Notes under the pieces: model-generated | Databases searched by the model: none | What the model saw: only the letters and a program-made list of their open reading frames with translations | Told to the model about the DNA's origin: nothing | From: an uncultured Reyranella sp. | GTDB lineage: Bacteria; Pseudomonadota; Alphaproteobacteria; Reyranellales; Reyranellaceae | DNA length: 64,000 nt | Assembly: GCF_945957355.1 (NCBI RefSeq) | Contig: NZ_CAMFKM010000020.1 | Location: 1-64,000 of the forward strand | Direction of reading: 5' to 3' | Shown: positions 34,052 through 42,466 of the stretch, piece after piece | How positions within the stretch are numbered: the first letter of the stretch is position 1 | Layout: every line of letters begins with the position of its first letter | Translations under genes and position numbers: made by a program

Positions 34052-35593
34052 CTATTCCGCGGCCGCGCTCACGGGCGGGCGGTCGAAATCCTCGGGAAAG
34101 TGCCTGATGGCGCTCATCACCGGATAGGAGGTGAAGCCGCCCAAGGCGCAGAGCGAGCCGAACTTCATCGTCTGGCAGAGATCCTCAACCAGCTCGAGGT
34201 TGGTAGCACTCCGCTCGCCGCGGATGATCTTGTCGATGGTCTCGACGCCGCGTGTCGAGCCGATGCGGCAGGGCGTGCACTTGCCGCAGGATTCGAGGGC
34301 GCAGAAGTCCATGGCGAAGCGGGCCTGGTGCGCCATGTCGACCGTATCATCGAACACGACGACGCCGCCATGACCGATCAGCCCGTCGCGCGCCGTGAAA
34401 GCCTCGTAGTCGAACGCCGTGTCGAACAGAGCGCGGGGGAAATAGGCGCCGAGAGGGCCACCGACCTGCACCGCCCGGACCGGCCGCCCAGTCCGTGTCC
34501 CCCCGCCGATCTCGTCGACCAGCTCGCCCAGAGTCACGCCGAACGCCGTCTCGAACAGGCCGCCGTGCCGGACATTGCCGGCAAGCTGGATCGGCATAGT
34601 GCCACGCGAGCGTCCCATGCCGAAGGCGGCATAGGACTCGGCGCCCTCGGCCAGGATCCACGGCACGGTGGCCAGCGAAACCAGGTTGTTGACGACTGTT
34701 GGCTGGCCGAACAGCCCCTTATGCGCCGGCAGTGGCGGCTTCGCGCGCACCTGCCCGCGCTTGCCCTCAATGCTCTCCAGCAGCGCGGTTTCCTCGCCGC
34801 AGACATAGGCACCGGCCCCGACGCGGACCTCGATGTCGAACCCCGTCCCTGTACCCAGCAGCCCGCCGGCTTCGGCGAGTAGCACGGCGTGCTCGAACGT
34901 CCGCACCGCATCGGGATACTCGGAACGGATATAGACGAAGCCCTTGGTCGCGCCGACGGCGAGCCCGGCGATCATCATGCCTTCGATCAGGGCGAAAGGA
35001 TCGCCTTCCAGCAGCATACGGTCGGCATAGGTACCGGAATCACCTTCGTCGGCGTTGCACACGATGTACTTCCGGTCGGCCGATGCATCGGCGACCGTCT
35101 GCCACTTCAGGCCGGTCGGGAAGCCCGCGCCGCCGCGGCCACGAAGACCCGACCTGGTCACCTCCTCCAGCGTCTTTGCTGGCCCGAGGCTGCGGGCGCG
35201 TTCGAGGCCGCGACCACCGCCATGGGCCCGCCAGTCGGCGAGCAACAGCGGATCGACGACGCCACAGCGCGCGAAGGTGAGACGCGTCTGGCGCTTCAGG
35301 AAGGGAATGTCGTCGGGTCGACCAAGGCATAGCGGATCGTTGGCATCGATCGGTATCCCGACCACCAGCAAGCCCGGCACGTCACGCGGCCGGACCGGGC
35401 CAAAGGCGATGCGCCCGCCCGGCGTCTCGACCTCGACCATCGGCTCCAGCCAGAACAGGCCGCGCGAGCCGGTGCGCACGATCTCGATCTCGATGCCCCG
35501 TCGCTGGGCCTCTTCCTGCAGCGCGGTCGCGACCTTGTCGGCGCCCACGGCGCGGGCGGCGGCATCGCGCGGCACGAAGAAGCGTGTCGTCAC
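34052..35593 (-). CDS. fdsB: Formate dehydrogenase beta subunit FdsB (NuoF-like)
   Basis: A 513-residue NADH/FMN-binding subunit that passes electrons from the alpha subunit to NAD+. An N-terminal extension of about 110 residues precedes the NuoF-like core. The core carries the glycine-rich GRGGAGFPTG (152-161), the FMN region YIVCNADEGDSGTYADR and 4Fe-4S ligands Cys436, 439, 442 (in ESCGKCTPCR) and Cys482. The GTG start at 35593 overlaps the fdsG stop as GTGA, showing coupled translation. Confidence 0.95.
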   Translation of the reverse strand: MTTRFFVPRDAAARAVGADKVATALQEEAQRRGIEIEIVRTGSRGLFWLEPMVEVETPGGRIAFGPVRPRDVPGLLVVGIPIDANDPLCLGRPDDIPFLKRQTRLTFARCGVVDPLLLADWRAHGGGRGLERARSLGPAKTLEEVTRSGLRGRGGAGFPTGLKWQTVADASADRKYIVCNADEGDSGTYADRMLLEGDPFALIEGMMIAGLAVGATKGFVYIRSEYPDAVRTFEHAVLLAEAGGLLGTGTGFDIEVRVGAGAYVCGEETALLESIEGKRGQVRAKPPLPAHKGLFGQPTVVNNLVSLATVPWILAEGAESYAAFGMGRSRGTMPIQLAGNVRHGGLFETAFGVTLGELVDEIGGGTRTGRPVRAVQVGGPLGAYFPRALFDTAFDYEAFTARDGLIGHGGVVVFDDTVDMAHQARFAMDFCALESCGKCTPCRIGSTRGVETIDKIIRGERSATNLELVEDLCQTMKFGSLCALGGFTSYPVMSAIRHFPEDFDRPPVSAAAE

Positions 35594-36108
35594 CGCGAGA
35601 CCTCGCGGGCGATCTCGTCGATCGACTCCGAATTCAGCCGCGCCATCGGTTCGCCATCGAGCATCGCCGAGGGCGCGGAGGCGCAGAGACCCAGGCAATA
35701 GACCGGCTCGACCGTGACGCTGCCATCGGGCGTGGTGCCGCCCCAGTCGAGGTTGAAGCGATCGAGCACGCGGCGGGCGAAGGCCTCGCCGTCCATCGAC
35801 TGGCAGGCCTCGGCGCGGCACAGCTTCAGGACGTGACGGCCCGCCGGCTCCCGGCGAAAGTCGTGATAGAAGGAGACCACGCCATGCACCTCGGCACGGG
35901 TGATGTTCAGCGCCGCCGCCAGGAAGGAAATGGCGGGCTCCGGGACGGAACCGAACGCCGCCTGCAGTTCGTGCAGGATCGGCAGCAACGGGCCCTCGCG
36001 CCCCTCATGGCGGCGGACGATCTCCGTGGCCTCGGCTTCGTCCCAACGCAGCGACACCGTGAACTCCATCCCAAGACCAGCCGGCCGGATTTGCCGACCT
36101 TGTTTCAT
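35590..36108 (-). CDS. fdsG: Formate dehydrogenase gamma subunit FdsG (NuoE-like)
   Basis: A 172-residue thioredoxin-like 2Fe-2S subunit, the first gene of fdsGBA-D. The NuoE pattern is clear: a helical N-terminal part (LLPILHELQAAFGSVPEPAI), VHGVVSFYHDFRREP, then cluster ligands in LCRAEACQSM and YCLGLCASAP. It funnels electrons between the alpha and beta subunits. A promoter with a LysR-type site lies in the 101 bases upstream. The ATG at 36108 is the first; MEFTVSL 13 codons later is a possible alternative start. Confidence 0.95.
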   Translation of the reverse strand: MKQGRQIRPAGLGMEFTVSLRWDEAEATEIVRRHEGREGPLLPILHELQAAFGSVPEPAISFLAAALNITRAEVHGVVSFYHDFRREPAGRHVLKLCRAEACQSMDGEAFARRVLDRFNLDWGGTTPDGSVTVEPVYCLGLCASAPSAMLDGEPMARLNSESIDEIAREVSR

Positions 36109-36160
36109 TGAATGTTCCGCGCGCGCACGCCTTCACACAATAAAGCTGTTCCGTGCTGCA

Positions 36161-36175
36161 ATAGAACAAATCTAT
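36161..36175. promoter_or_regulatory. Candidate LysR-type binding site upstream of fdsGBAD
   Basis: ATAGAACAAATCTAT is an inverted repeat (ATAGA-N5-TCTAT) containing the T-N11-A core of LysR-regulator sites. It lies 53 bases upstream of the fdsG start and 35 bases downstream of the LysR gene's stop. That is the right place for formate- or redox-responsive control of the operon by that regulator. Binding is inferred only. Confidence 0.5.
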
Positions 36176-36209
36176 CGAGCCGCCAGTCTTGGGCAGGGTT
36201 CGACGATCG

Positions 36210-37100
36210 TCAGGCCAAGGTGGCAGCCAACAGGGTCGCCTCGGCGACCAGGGCGGTCGCAAGGGGAGTCATGGGCTCCCGTCGGGGCACAACGAGGCCG
36301 ATCGAGTGCGTCGCATCCGGCTCGACGATGGGGATGGAGCGCAGATGCTCGGTCAGGCCGAGCGTGTCGGCGAGCTTCTGCGGCATGACACTGGCCCAGC
36401 GGCCGGTGCGGACATGGGAGAACAGCACGATCATCGAATTGGATTCGAGCGTCGGATCGGCCTGGGCGCCGGCCTCGTTCAGGAGCTGGTCGATGATGCG
36501 CCGGTTCTGCATGTCCAGAGTCAGCAGGCAGAGCGGGATCCGGCCGACCTCCGCCCAGGTGACACTTTCACGCTCGCCGAGCGGACTGTTCTCCGAGGTG
36601 AGCAACCGGTACTGCTCGGTATAGAGCGGCACCGCCCGCAGCCGGCCGAGCGGCTCGTTGTCGATGTAGGTCAGGCCGGCATCGGCCTCGAGATTCTCCA
36701 GCATCTCCAGGATCTCGACAGAGGTCCGCGACAGGATGGTGAACTTCACGTTGGGGTGCTTGGCGCGGAACGGCGTGGTGAGCGCCGACACCATGGCGAG
36801 CGCCGTCGGGATCGCGGCGATCCGCAGCCGGCCGCTGAGTCCCCTGCGCAGCGAGCTCACCTCCTGCCGCATCGCGCGCGTGTCGGCCACGATGCCGCGC
36901 GCCCAGCCGAGCACTCGCTCGCCTTCCGCGGTGAAGCCGATGAAACGCGAGGTCCGCTGCACCAGCATGACGCCGAGCATGTCCTCGAGGCTCTTGATGC
37001 CGGCGGAGAAAGTGGGCTGCGTGACCCCGCACAGCTCGGCGGCCTTGCTGAAATTCCGCTCCTGGGAGAGCGCAAGCAGGAATTCCAGTTTATCGATCAT
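36210..37100 (-). CDS. LysR-family transcriptional regulator, probably of the fds operon
   Basis: A 296-residue LysR regulator. The N-terminal winged helix-turn-helix (residues 1-60) includes ALSQERNFSKAAELCGVTQPTFSAGIKSLED. The C-terminal effector domain starts near 90 with LRIAAIPTALAMVSALTTPF. It lies 101 bases upstream of fdsG in the same direction. LysR genes upstream of fds operons are known in Cupriavidus and Rhodobacter, so control of formate dehydrogenase is the best guess. A dyad site lies between the two genes. Confidence 0.92.
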   Translation of the reverse strand: MIDKLEFLLALSQERNFSKAAELCGVTQPTFSAGIKSLEDMLGVMLVQRTSRFIGFTAEGERVLGWARGIVADTRAMRQEVSSLRRGLSGRLRIAAIPTALAMVSALTTPFRAKHPNVKFTILSRTSVEILEMLENLEADAGLTYIDNEPLGRLRAVPLYTEQYRLLTSENSPLGERESVTWAEVGRIPLCLLTLDMQNRRIIDQLLNEAGAQADPTLESNSMIVLFSHVRTGRWASVMPQKLADTLGLTEHLRSIPIVEPDATHSIGLVVPRREPMTPLATALVAEATLLAATLA

Positions 37101-37148
37101 GGAGGAGAGACTAGCCGAAATCCGGCTCCCTGGCTTCCCGGTCCGCCG

Positions 37149-37862
37149 TCACTCCGCGGCCAGAAGAGCGGCAGCCGGGCGATGGATGCCGCACTCGGTT
37201 TTCTCGACCCCTCGCCATCTGCCGGCGCGCGGATCCTCGCCCGGCAGGATGGCGGAGGTGCACGGCGCGCAACCGATCGATGGATAGCCGCGCGACGCCA
37301 GCGGATGCCCCGGCAGACCATGCCGCGCGGCGTAGGCGTCGATCTCGGCCTGGCTCCAGCGCGCCAAGGGGTTGATCTTCGCCTGCGCGCCGTCGACCTC
37401 GAAGACCGCCAGTTCGCGGCGCGTCGCGGCCTGGAAGCGCTTGCGGCCGGTGATCCAGGCGTCGAAGCCCGACAGCGCTCGCTGAAGCGGCGCGATCTTG
37501 CGGAAGGCGCAGCAGCCATCGGGATCCCAGGTGGCGCGGCTGAGATCGGCGTCGCGGCGCGCCACTTCCTCAGCCGACGGACCGATACTGCGCACGTCGC
37601 TCAGAGCGAGATGGCGCACGAGCCGGTCGCGATGCTGGAGCGTTTCCGGGAAGTGACGGCCGGTATCGACGAACAGCACCGGGGTCGCACGATCGATTTC
37701 CGCCACCAGGTGAAGCAGGACCGCGGAGTCCGTACCGAAGGAAGAGACGACGGCGATGCGACCGGTGAAGATCTCGCCCAGCGCCGCGCGCAGGATGCGC
37801 GCCGGCGCCGCGCCGTCCAAGCGGCGCCTGAGATCAATGACATGTTCTGCTGGCGTAGGCAT
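37149..37862 (-). CDS. cysH: Assimilatory adenylyl-sulfate (APS) reductase
   Basis: A 237-residue CysH protein that reduces activated sulfate to sulfite with thioredoxin or glutaredoxin. The PP-loop region is VVSSFGTDSAVLLHLV. The four Cys of the iron-sulfur-containing APS reductase subtype are present: Cys117-Cys118 in DGCCAFRK and Cys198-x-x-Cys201 in GCAPC. The redox Cys224 is in KTECGIH. The PAPS-specific enterobacterial type lacks those four, so APS is the likely substrate. No other cys genes are adjacent. Confidence 0.95.
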   Translation of the reverse strand: MPTPAEHVIDLRRRLDGAAPARILRAALGEIFTGRIAVVSSFGTDSAVLLHLVAEIDRATPVLFVDTGRHFPETLQHRDRLVRHLALSDVRSIGPSAEEVARRDADLSRATWDPDGCCAFRKIAPLQRALSGFDAWITGRKRFQAATRRELAVFEVDGAQAKINPLARWSQAEIDAYAARHGLPGHPLASRGYPSIGCAPCTSAILPGEDPRAGRWRGVEKTECGIHRPAAALLAAE

Positions 37863-38066
37863 GGCTCCACTCCGCCGGTCCGCGGAGGAACCGACCTGGT
37901 TTCACTTGATTTGCGGGATCAGCGGCTCGAATGAGGCGTCGCCATCTCATTCACTCGTAGATGCGCCCGGCCGCATCCGCGAACAACGGTTTGCTTTGTC
38001 GAACTTGCCGCGACGCGCAGTACGATCTCACTGCCTCGCCGCTCACTGCGAATGGATACTGCTCGC

Positions 38067-38369
38067 CTAGTACTGGTCGGCCTGCTCGGCGTCATAGGCG
38101 AGATCGTCTTCGACCTCTCCCGTGAGTTCGCTGAGCGCGTCGTCGACCTGCGCCATGGCCTCGTCGACCTCGTGGCCCGATATGTCGAACTCAGCGGCCA
38201 GCCGTTCGAACGCCGCGCGAATTTCCGTCCTGGTCCTGAGTTCCGCGCGCCGCAGGGTATCGAGCTGACGGCCCGGCTTCCATACGGCGCTGAAGAGCCT
38301 CGTCCAGTCAGCCCGCAGGGACAGGGACGTCCCCGGCAGTGCGGCGAGCATCTGTCGTCCAATGCTCAT
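38067..38369 (-). CDS. Small acidic helical protein, unknown
   Basis: I do not recognise this 100-residue protein. It has a basic, partly hydrophobic first third (RADWTRLFSAVWKPGRQL) and a long helical part ending very acidic (AMAQVDDALSELTGEVEDDLAYDAEQADQY). A GGAGAG site lies 6 bases before the ATG, which supports real translation. An overlapping Arg-rich frame on the same strand (37919-38362) has unnatural composition and was set aside. The gene stands alone between cysH and an unassigned region. Confidence 0.55.
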   Translation of the reverse strand: MSIGRQMLAALPGTSLSLRADWTRLFSAVWKPGRQLDTLRRAELRTRTEIRAAFERLAAEFDISGHEVDEAMAQVDDALSELTGEVEDDLAYDAEQADQY

Positions 38370-38889
38370 TAATCTCTCCGAATGGAGTCTTGGAAGAAAG
38401 CTGGTCCGGGAAGAGCCGCTCGAATGTCGGCTATCGTCTCCGCACGGCGTCGAAGGTCCTGCACCGACGACAACAGTTCGACCTGTCGTCGGATGACAGT
38501 CGACCGATCGAGTGTGCGAGCGGGTCTGCGAGGATCATGATGACGGAAAGGTGGCCGTGACGACGGCGATGGTCAATGAAACGAGTCCGTCGATTTGCGT
38601 GGCTGTTCGAGCAAATGTTTCCGGACGCGAGGCCCGCGAGACCAGCGCCTCCTCAATCGAACGGTGCCGCCCGTCGCCGCTTCATCCGGTGGTCGCCGGG
38701 GCCGTCGCCAACTGGAACCGACAGTCGCCACGCTGGCAACGCGCCGCCGGCGCGCGCTTGCAGATCACGCGCCTCGACCGCTGGAAAGCGACAACTTCCG
38801 GTTCACGCCATGGCGTGTGGTTGAAATGGATTCGACCGGCCGATTGACGCGCGCTCACCCCACTCCTGGCGGCTCACTCGCTGGACCTT
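38370..38889. other. 520-base region without a supportable gene
   Basis: Several short frames exist here. The best is 38576-38824 on the plus strand, 82 codons starting KRVRRFAWLFEQMFPD and then turning Arg/Pro-rich, but codon use is unlike neighbouring genes and no ribosome-binding site is clear. The sequence is somewhat less GC-biased at third positions than the genes around it. It could be a decayed gene or contain an unrecognised RNA. Confidence 0.5.
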
Positions 38890-39195
38890 TCAGGGGAACA
38901 GGGCACCGGCATGTTCGCTGCCACCAGGCGCCTCCATCAGCAGCAGTCTGACTTCGGCCGACCGGATGTAACTCTTCTCCGATCGCCATTCGGCGAAGAT
39001 CGACCTGGCGCGCGCCACACTTGAAACCTGGACACCGACGGTACTCAGGGCCGATCCAGGTCCCTCGCCCCGCTCCGTTCCCACGAACCTGATGCCGGCT
39101 TCGTTCCGCGTGGCCAGCACGACGACGCGGTCGAGAATCCACGTCCGGAAGTCGGCTCTGTCCGCGGGAAAGGTGCAGAGGATCAGGGCGCCCAC
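38890..39195 (-). CDS. Small protein encoded directly behind acdS, unknown
   Basis: A 101-residue soluble protein starting MGALILCTFPADRADFRTWILDRVVVLATRNEAG. It has alternating strands and helices (GVQVSSVARARSIFAEWRSEKSYIRSAEVRLLLME). I do not recognise the family. It begins 6 bases after the acdS stop, so it is almost certainly on the acdS transcript and controlled with it. It has no signal peptide or membrane segment, so the protein is cytoplasmic. A helper in ACC or D-amino-acid metabolism is possible but purely positional inference. Confidence 0.6.
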   Translation of the reverse strand: MGALILCTFPADRADFRTWILDRVVVLATRNEAGIRFVGTERGEGPGSALSTVGVQVSSVARARSIFAEWRSEKSYIRSAEVRLLLMEAPGGSEHAGALFP

Positions 39196-39201
39196 GGGAG
39201 G

Positions 39202-40215
39202 CTATCCATTTCTGAACGCGTAGCCGTAGCCGTTGAGAGCCGGGGCACCGCCCAGGTGGGCATAGAGAACCCTGGAACCCTCGGGGAAATAGCCCTTCCG
39301 GACGAGGTCCATCATGCCCTGCATCGATTTGCCCTCGTAGACGGGATCCGTGATCATCCCTTCGAGGCGTGCGCAGAGGCGGATCGCTTCCTTGGTCTCT
39401 TCGGACGGCACCCCGTAGACGGGATAGGCGTAGTCCTCGACGAGCACGACGTCGTCCTCGCCGATGTCGCGGCCCAGCTCGACCAGCCGAGCGGTATTGC
39501 GCGCGATCTCGAGGACCTGCGCCCTGGTCTGCGCGGGCGTGAAGGACGCATCGACGCCGATGACCTTGCGCTCGCGTCCGTCCTTGGCGAAGCCCACCAG
39601 CATGCCGGCATGCGTCGAGCCGGTGACGGTGCAGACCACGATGTAGTCGAACGCGAAGCCGAGTTCCTTCTCCTGCCGCCGGACCTCTTCGGCAAAGCCG
39701 ACATAGCCCAGGCCGCCATACTTGTGGACCGAAGCCCCGGCCGGAATGGCATAGGGTTTGCCGCCCTTGGCCTTGACGTCCTCGATAGCCTCCTCCCAGC
39801 TCCGCCGGATGCCGATATCGAAGCCCTCGTCGACCATCTGCACGTCGGCGCCCATGATGCGGCTGAGCATGATGTTGCCGACCCGGTCATAGACTGCATC
39901 CTCGTGCGGCACCCAGCTCTCCTGGACCAGTCGGCACTTGAATCCGATCTTTGCGGCGACCGCGGCAATCATCCGGGTGTGGTTGGATTGCACGCCGCCG
40001 ATCGAAACCAGCGTGTCGGCGTTCGACGCGATCGCGTCGGGGATGATGTACTCGAGCTTGCGCAACTTGTTGCCGCCGAAGGCGAGGCCGGAATTGCAAT
40101 CCTCCCGCTTGGCATAGAGCTCGACCTTGCCGCCGAGATGCTCCGACAGGCGTTCGAGTTTCTCGATGTGCGTCGGCCCGAATGTGAGCGGATACCGCTC
40201 GAACTTGGACAGCAT
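39202..40215 (-). CDS. acdS: 1-Aminocyclopropane-1-carboxylate deaminase
   Basis: A 337-residue PLP enzyme that breaks down ACC, the ethylene precursor of plants, to 2-oxobutyrate and ammonia. It matches characterised AcdS throughout: RYPLTFGP at the start, [17 protein letters not shown] with PLP-Lys50, [21 protein letters not shown], and [12 protein letters not shown] with the Tyr/Glu pair. In [13 protein letters not shown] the Leu marks true ACC deaminase, since D-cysteine desulfhydrases differ there. The divergent Lrp-type gene is its probable regulator. Presence suggests contact with plants or root exudates. Confidence 0.95.
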   Translation of the reverse strand: MLSKFERYPLTFGPTHIEKLERLSEHLGGKVELYAKREDCNSGLAFGGNKLRKLEYIIPDAIASNADTLVSIGGVQSNHTRMIAAVAAKIGFKCRLVQESWVPHEDAVYDRVGNIMLSRIMGADVQMVDEGFDIGIRRSWEEAIEDVKAKGGKPYAIPAGASVHKYGGLGYVGFAEEVRRQEKELGFAFDYIVVCTVTGSTHAGMLVGFAKDGRERKVIGVDASFTPAQTRAQVLEIARNTARLVELGRDIGEDDVVLVEDYAYPVYGVPSEETKEAIRLCARLEGMITDPVYEGKSMQGMMDLVRKGYFPEGSRVLYAHLGGAPALNGYGYAFRNG

Positions 40216-40300
40216 GGAAGTTCCTTCCGCTGAGGCGATTCAATCTGTCCGGATCGTATCGAACCCGGGATCGAAGGTGCTCTCGAATACCGGGGTGCAT

Positions 40301-40329
40301 TTGGCTCCCTGAAGGACAAATGGTAAAAT
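40301..40329 (+). promoter_or_regulatory. Sigma70-type promoter for the Lrp-family regulator gene
   Basis: TTGGCT (40301-40306) and TAAAAT (40324-40329) are separated by 17 bases, a good sigma70 match, and would start transcription near 40336 toward the regulator gene at 40378. The AATTC/GAATT dyad covers the -10 end and start point, which suits negative autoregulation. This is prediction from sequence only. Confidence 0.6.
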
Positions 40330-40350
40330 TCACGATCGATACTTCGAATT
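40327..40350. promoter_or_regulatory. Candidate Lrp/AcdR operator in the acdS-acdR gap
   Basis: AATTC (40327-40331) and GAATT (40346-40350) form a dyad around a 14-base centre that itself contains CGATCG. Size and symmetry fit a site for a dimeric Lrp/AsnC regulator, and it lies in the divergent region between acdS and the regulator. Lrp boxes are documented in the acdS regulatory region of other bacteria; here binding is inferred. Confidence 0.45.
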
Positions 40351-40377
40351 GCATGCTTAGTAGAGGAAGATCCTTCC

Positions 40378-40842
40378 ATGTCCGATGAACTCGACCGGAT
40401 CGACTTCCGGATGCTGAGGCTCCTGCAGGGTAACGGGCGACTGTCCAATGCCGAGTTGGCGAAACGGGTCTCCGTCAGTCCCGCAACATGCCACCGCAGA
40501 ACCCAGCGCCTTTTCGACAAGGGCTATATCGGCGGCGTCCGGGCGGCGGTGGCGCCCAGGAAGGTCGACAGGGGAGCGCTGGTAATCGTCGGAGTCGTGC
40601 TCGACCGCTCGACGCCTCAGAGCTTCGGCGACTTCGAGAAAGCCATCGCGAAACTGAAGTTCGTCCTCGACTGCCATCTGGTGGCGGGCGATTTCGATTA
40701 CTTCCTGAAGATCCGGGTGAAGGATATGGAGGACTTCAACCGCATTCACGGGGAAAAATTGATCGCCCTGCCCGGCGTGCGGCAGACGAGAACCTTCTTC
40801 GTCATGAAAGAGGTCATCGACAACGCACCTCTTGATTTCTGA
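40378..40842 (+). CDS. acdR: Lrp/AsnC-family regulator, probable AcdR
   Basis: A 154-residue Lrp/AsnC protein with an N-terminal helix-turn-helix (LDRIDFRMLRLLQGNGRLSNAELAKRVSVSPATCHRRTQRL, about residues 4-44) and a C-terminal RAM ligand-binding/oligomer domain (VLDCHLVAGDFDYFLKIRVKDMEDF). It is divergent from acdS with 162 bases between them. In Pseudomonas, Enterobacter and Azospirillum such an Lrp-like AcdR next to acdS activates the deaminase in the presence of ACC. The symbol is given on that context plus family. Confidence 0.9.
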   Translation: MSDELDRIDFRMLRLLQGNGRLSNAELAKRVSVSPATCHRRTQRLFDKGYIGGVRAAVAPRKVDRGALVIVGVVLDRSTPQSFGDFEKAIAKLKFVLDCHLVAGDFDYFLKIRVKDMEDFNRIHGEKLIALPGVRQTRTFFVMKEVIDNAPLDF

Positions 40843-40860
40843 GAGTGCCGCAGGCCTGCC

Positions 40861-42465
40861 TCAGTCGAACAGCGTCGCCAGCCGCTGCTTCATCTGGTCG
40901 GCGATGTAGAGCGCCAGCGCCTGGATGGTGGAGGTCGGGTTCACACCGCCCGAGGTGACCCAGATGCTGCCGTCGACGATGAACAGGTTCTTCACGTCGT
41001 GGCTGCGGCCCCATTCGTTGACCACCGAGCGCTCGGGATCGGTGCCCATGCGCGCAGTGCCGAGCAGATGCCCGGGATAGTTCAGCGCCGTCCGCGAGGC
41101 ATAGAGCCGCGTGGCGCCGGCTTCCGTCAGGATCTCCTTGGCGCGGGCGATGCCGTGCTCCATCATGCGGCGCGTGTTCTCGCTGATTGTGTAGTCGATC
41201 TTCGGCGCCGGGATGCCGTTGCTGTCCTTCAGCAGCGGATCGAGGGTCACGCGATTGTGCTCCTCCGGCAGATCCTCGCAGGCCACGCCGATGTTCAGCC
41301 GGTGATCGAGCAATTGCCGGTACTGGCGATGATGATCGCGGCCCCAGGGCACAAGGCCGGTCACGGCGCCGAGCATCGCCTGGTTGGCCGGCCCCGTGCC
41401 GCGGCTGAATTGCAAGGTGTAGCCCCGCACGAAATCACGCGACGGGTCGGTCTCGTAGAACTGCTTGCTCCAGATGGTGTTTATCGGTCCGCGTCCGCCG
41501 TCCAGCGGCTCGTCGACATAGCCGGACACCATCGGCCAAGGATGCAACATCAGGTTCCTGCCAACCAGGCCCGACGAATTGGCGAGACCGTTCGGGAACT
41601 TGGCGGAGGCCGAGTTCAGCAGCAGGCGCGGCGTGCCGACACCGTTGCAGGCCAGGATTACGACCTCGGCCGGCTGGAAATGCTCGACGCCGCCGGCATC
41701 GTAGTAGATCACGCCGGCCGCCATGCCGTGCGCGTCAATGGTGATCTCGCGCACCCGGCAGCGCGTGCGCAGCTCGACGCCGGCCCGGATGGCCAGCGGC
41801 CAGTAGGTGATGTCGGTGCTGGCCTTGGCGCCCTGGGCACAGCCCGGCGTGCAGTGACCAAGATTGATGCAGCGGGCGCGACCTTCGTAGTCAGTGGTGG
41901 CGATACTGCTGTCGGAGGGCCACCAGTGCCAGCCCAGCCGGTTCATCGCCTGGGCGTAGCGTGTGCCGGTCTTGCCGAGACCGATCGGCGGCATCGGCGG
42001 ATGGCGTGGCGGCACGCCGGGATCGCCGGCGAGGCCGGAGACGCCCATCATCCGGTCGTTCTCGTCGTAGAACTTCTCCAGCGCCCAGTAATCGACGGGC
42101 CAGTCGTCGGCCACGCCGTCCAGCGACTTCACCTTGAAGTCCGACGGATGCATGCGCGGCCAGTGGGCCGTGTAGATGATCGTGCCGCCGCCGACGCCGT
42201 TGAAGTTGGCAATCTTCATCAGCGAGTTGTCGTCGTTGATCGGATAGTCGGTGTCCCGACCGCGGCGATTGGGGCTGATCTCGAAATCGGTGTAGCGCCG
42301 CGCCTCCCAGTCGCGTCCGTTGCTGGGGAAGTCGGTCGGCTTCATCCAGTCGCCCTGCTCCAGGCACAGGATGCGCATCTTCGTCTCGGCGAGGCTCCAC
42401 GCCACGGCCGCACCCGACGCGCCGGACCCGATGATCAGGACATCGACCTTTTCGTTGCCGGCCAT
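40861..42465 (-). CDS. GMC-type FAD oxidoreductase, gluconate-2-dehydrogenase large-subunit-like
   Basis: A 534-residue FAD enzyme. The dinucleotide motif is IGSGASGAAVAWSLAE (12-27), the FAD-binding region is GVGGGTIIYTAHWPRMHPSDF, and the C-terminal part is LFIVDGSIWVTSGGVNPTSTIQALAL with GTARMGTDPERSVV upstream of it. This corresponds to the GMC-C branch that includes gluconate and sorbitol/glucoside dehydrogenases. It begins 1 base after the subunit-3-like gene, forming a two-subunit set. The third, cytochrome c subunit is absent here, and no Tat signal is visible. Confidence 0.9.
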   Translation of the reverse strand: MAGNEKVDVLIIGSGASGAAVAWSLAETKMRILCLEQGDWMKPTDFPSNGRDWEARRYTDFEISPNRRGRDTDYPINDDNSLMKIANFNGVGGGTIIYTAHWPRMHPSDFKVKSLDGVADDWPVDYWALEKFYDENDRMMGVSGLAGDPGVPPRHPPMPPIGLGKTGTRYAQAMNRLGWHWWPSDSSIATTDYEGRARCINLGHCTPGCAQGAKASTDITYWPLAIRAGVELRTRCRVREITIDAHGMAAGVIYYDAGGVEHFQPAEVVILACNGVGTPRLLLNSASAKFPNGLANSSGLVGRNLMLHPWPMVSGYVDEPLDGGRGPINTIWSKQFYETDPSRDFVRGYTLQFSRGTGPANQAMLGAVTGLVPWGRDHHRQYRQLLDHRLNIGVACEDLPEEHNRVTLDPLLKDSNGIPAPKIDYTISENTRRMMEHGIARAKEILTEAGATRLYASRTALNYPGHLLGTARMGTDPERSVVNEWGRSHDVKNLFIVDGSIWVTSGGVNPTSTIQALALYIADQMKQRLATLFD

Positions 42466-42466
42466 G

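Noticed and set aside
37919-38362. 147-codon Arg/Ser-rich frame overlapping the small acidic protein gene
   Set aside because: Composition is unnatural, there is no ribosome-binding site, and the overlapping 100-codon frame has a good one.
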